A stretch of DNA of 6,608 nt, from assembly GCA_014380825.1 (NCBI GenBank), contig JACMJD010000311.1, forward strand, positions 1-6,608, written 5' to 3'. This DNA comes from Phycisphaerae bacterium (GTDB taxonomy: Bacteria > Planctomycetota > Phycisphaerae > Tepidisphaerales > Tepidisphaeraceae). A program made the position numbers and the translations under genes. Below are positions 5,524-6,608 of this stretch, piece after piece. Position 1 is the stretch's first letter; each line of letters starts with the position of its first letter. Under the pieces are notes generated by a model. It was not told where the DNA came from and searched no databases. It worked only from the letters and a program-made list of their open reading frames with translations.

Positions 5524-6608
5524 ATGCCACAATTCGACACGATCATCTCTGCTTGCGAAGCCATCGCCGCGAAAACAGCTTCGGCGACGGAGCTGGTGCG
5601 CGAATCGCTCGATCGAATTCAATTGCTCGATCCAAGTTTGCATGCGTTCAACAGCATCTGGGCTGATCGCGCAAGCCAGCGCGCAAAGCTGGTCGATGAA
5701 CGGCAAATTTCCGGTCCGCTCGCGGGCGTCGTTATCGCGATCAAAGACAACCTGTGCACCGAGCACGGCCTGACGACTTGTTCATCCAAGATCCTGGCGA
5801 ACTTTCGTTCGCCTTATGACGCCACGGTGGTGAAGAGACTCGAATCGGCCGGCGCGATCATTGTTGGCAAGACGAACCTGGACGAGTTCGCGATGGGCAG
5901 CTCGACCGAGAACAGCGCGTTCGGCCCGACGCGAAATCCGTGGGATACCGATCGCGTGCCCGGCGGAAGCTCCGGAGGAAGCGCGGCGGCGGTGGCGGCG
6001 GGAATGGTCGCCGGCGCGCTCGGTTCCGACACTGGCGGCTCGATCCGTCAACCGGCCGCCCTGTGCGGGCTCGTGGGTTTGAAGCCGACGTACGGCCGCG
6101 TCAGTCGATACGGTCTCGTCGCGTTCGCGAGCTCGCTCGATCAGATCGGCCCGTTCGGGCACACCGTGGCGGATGTCGCGTTGATGCTGAACGTGATCGC
6201 CGGGCACGATCCGAAAGATTCCACCAGCGCGACGGACGCCGTGCCGGATTATCTGGCGACGATCGAACAGCCGATCAAGCCGCTGCGAATCGGAATCGTG
6301 CGTGAATACCAGCTTACAGATGCGATCGATCCGGAAGTTCAGCGCGCCGTCGATGCGGCCGTCGATGTGTACAAAAAACTCGGCGCCGAGATTGTCGACA
6401 TCAGCCTGCCGCACACGAAATACGGGATCGCGGCGTACTACATTATCGCGCCGTGCGAAGCCTCGTCGAACCTCGCCCGCTACGACGGCGTGCACTTCGG
6501 GCATCGCACGAATGAACCGGTGCGCGACATCGTCGAGCTGTTCAGCCGATCGCGCTCGGAAGGTTTCGGCGAAGAAGTGCAGCGCCGAATCATGATCGGC
6601 ACGTACGC
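5524..6608 (+). CDS. gatA: Asp-tRNA(Asn)/Glu-tRNA(Gln) amidotransferase subunit GatA (3'-truncated by window end)
   Basis: GatA is the glutaminase subunit of GatCAB. It hydrolyses glutamine and passes ammonia to GatB, which amidates Glu-tRNA(Gln) and/or Asp-tRNA(Asn). The first 361 codons of an expected 480-500 are present. The amidase-signature Lys-Ser-Ser triad is intact: Lys74 in VVIAIKDNL, cis-Ser149 in PGGSSGGSAA, and nucleophile Ser173 in GSDTGGSIRQPA. The spacing between these residues is the same as in the characterised Staphylococcus aureus enzyme (79/154/178). GLVGLKPTYGRVSRYGLV and SSLDQIGPF are further GatA hallmarks that separate it from generic amidases. The ATG lies 3 nt after the gatC stop, with a G-rich stretch in the gatC end serving as a weak ribosome site. 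The frame is open to the last base. gatB is expected downstream or elsewhere in the genome. Confidence 0.96.
   Translation, partial: MPQFDTIISACEAIAAKTASATELVRESLDRIQLLDPSLHAFNSIWADRASQRAKLVDERQISGPLAGVVIAIKDNLCTEHGLTTCSSKILANFRSPYDATVVKRLESAGAIIVGKTNLDEFAMGSSTENSAFGPTRNPWDTDRVPGGSSGGSAAAVAAGMVAGALGSDTGGSIRQPAALCGLVGLKPTYGRVSRYGLVAFASSLDQIGPFGHTVADVALMLNVIAGHDPKDSTSATDAVPDYLATIEQPIKPLRIGIVREYQLTDAIDPEVQRAVDAAVDVYKKLGAEIVDISLPHTKYGIAAYYIIAPCEASSNLARYDGVHFGHRTNEPVRDIVELFSRSRSEGFGEEVQRRIMIGTY

Noticed and set aside
5026..6504. Two long - strand open frames (246 and 240 aa) opposite gatC and gatA
   Set aside because: GatC and GatA motifs on the + strand are unambiguous. The antisense products are Arg/Asp/His-rich with no recognisable domain.
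1..6608. tRNA, rRNA, riboswitch or insertion sequence
   Set aside because: I saw no cloverleaf, no rRNA-like stretch, no transposase frame, and almost all DNA outside the repeats is coding. A covariance-model scan would be needed to exclude small RNAs fully.

Overview
The window most likely comes from a member of the Planctomycetota, probably Phycisphaerae-like. The inference rests on its moderately GC-rich DNA, two adjacent exported proteins built from squalene-cyclase/prenyltransferase (QW-type) repeats, a Thr-Ala-Pro-rich linker after a signal peptide, and intergenic hairpins made of short tandem units. This is family-level recognition by eye; no database search was possible.

Layout. Positions 1-24 hold the last codons of an upstream + strand gene, possibly dnaX by the usual dnaX-ybaB synteny. 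After a 67-nt hairpin repeat (E1) comes ybaB (111-458, +), a nucleoid-associated protein. A second inverted repeat (E2, about 468-552) fills the gap to a convergent gene. The - strand then carries two genes read from 3034 down to 569: a 425-aa exported repeat protein, followed 6 nt later by a 393-aa (or 383-aa) repeat protein. A third inverted repeat (E3, 1657-1758) lies over their junction and encodes the N-terminus of the second protein. A divergent intergenic region of about 105 nt (3035-3139) separates this pair from a + strand operon. That operon contains a two-domain oxidoreductase (Gfo/Idh/MocA fused to aldo/keto reductase, 3140-5167), gatC overlapping it by 4 nt (ATGA), and gatA 3 nt further on, which runs off the window end.

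How the parts work together. GatC and GatA are two subunits of the amidotransferase that makes Gln-tRNA(Gln) and/or Asn-tRNA(Asn) from misacylated precursors; gatB is not in view. The fused oxidoreductase keeps the catalytic residues of both halves and probably acts on sugars or related carbonyl compounds, but its substrate is not readable from sequence. Its coupling to gatC looks like shared expression, not shared chemistry. The two repeat proteins are probably co-expressed and exported; their function is unknown.

The most unusual signals are the three hairpin elements within 1.75 kb, each at a gene junction. E1 sits between a good Shine-Dalgarno sequence and the ybaB start codon. E3 supplies a start codon and what looks like a complete signal peptide. 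E2 and E3 share a related 10-nt tandem unit.
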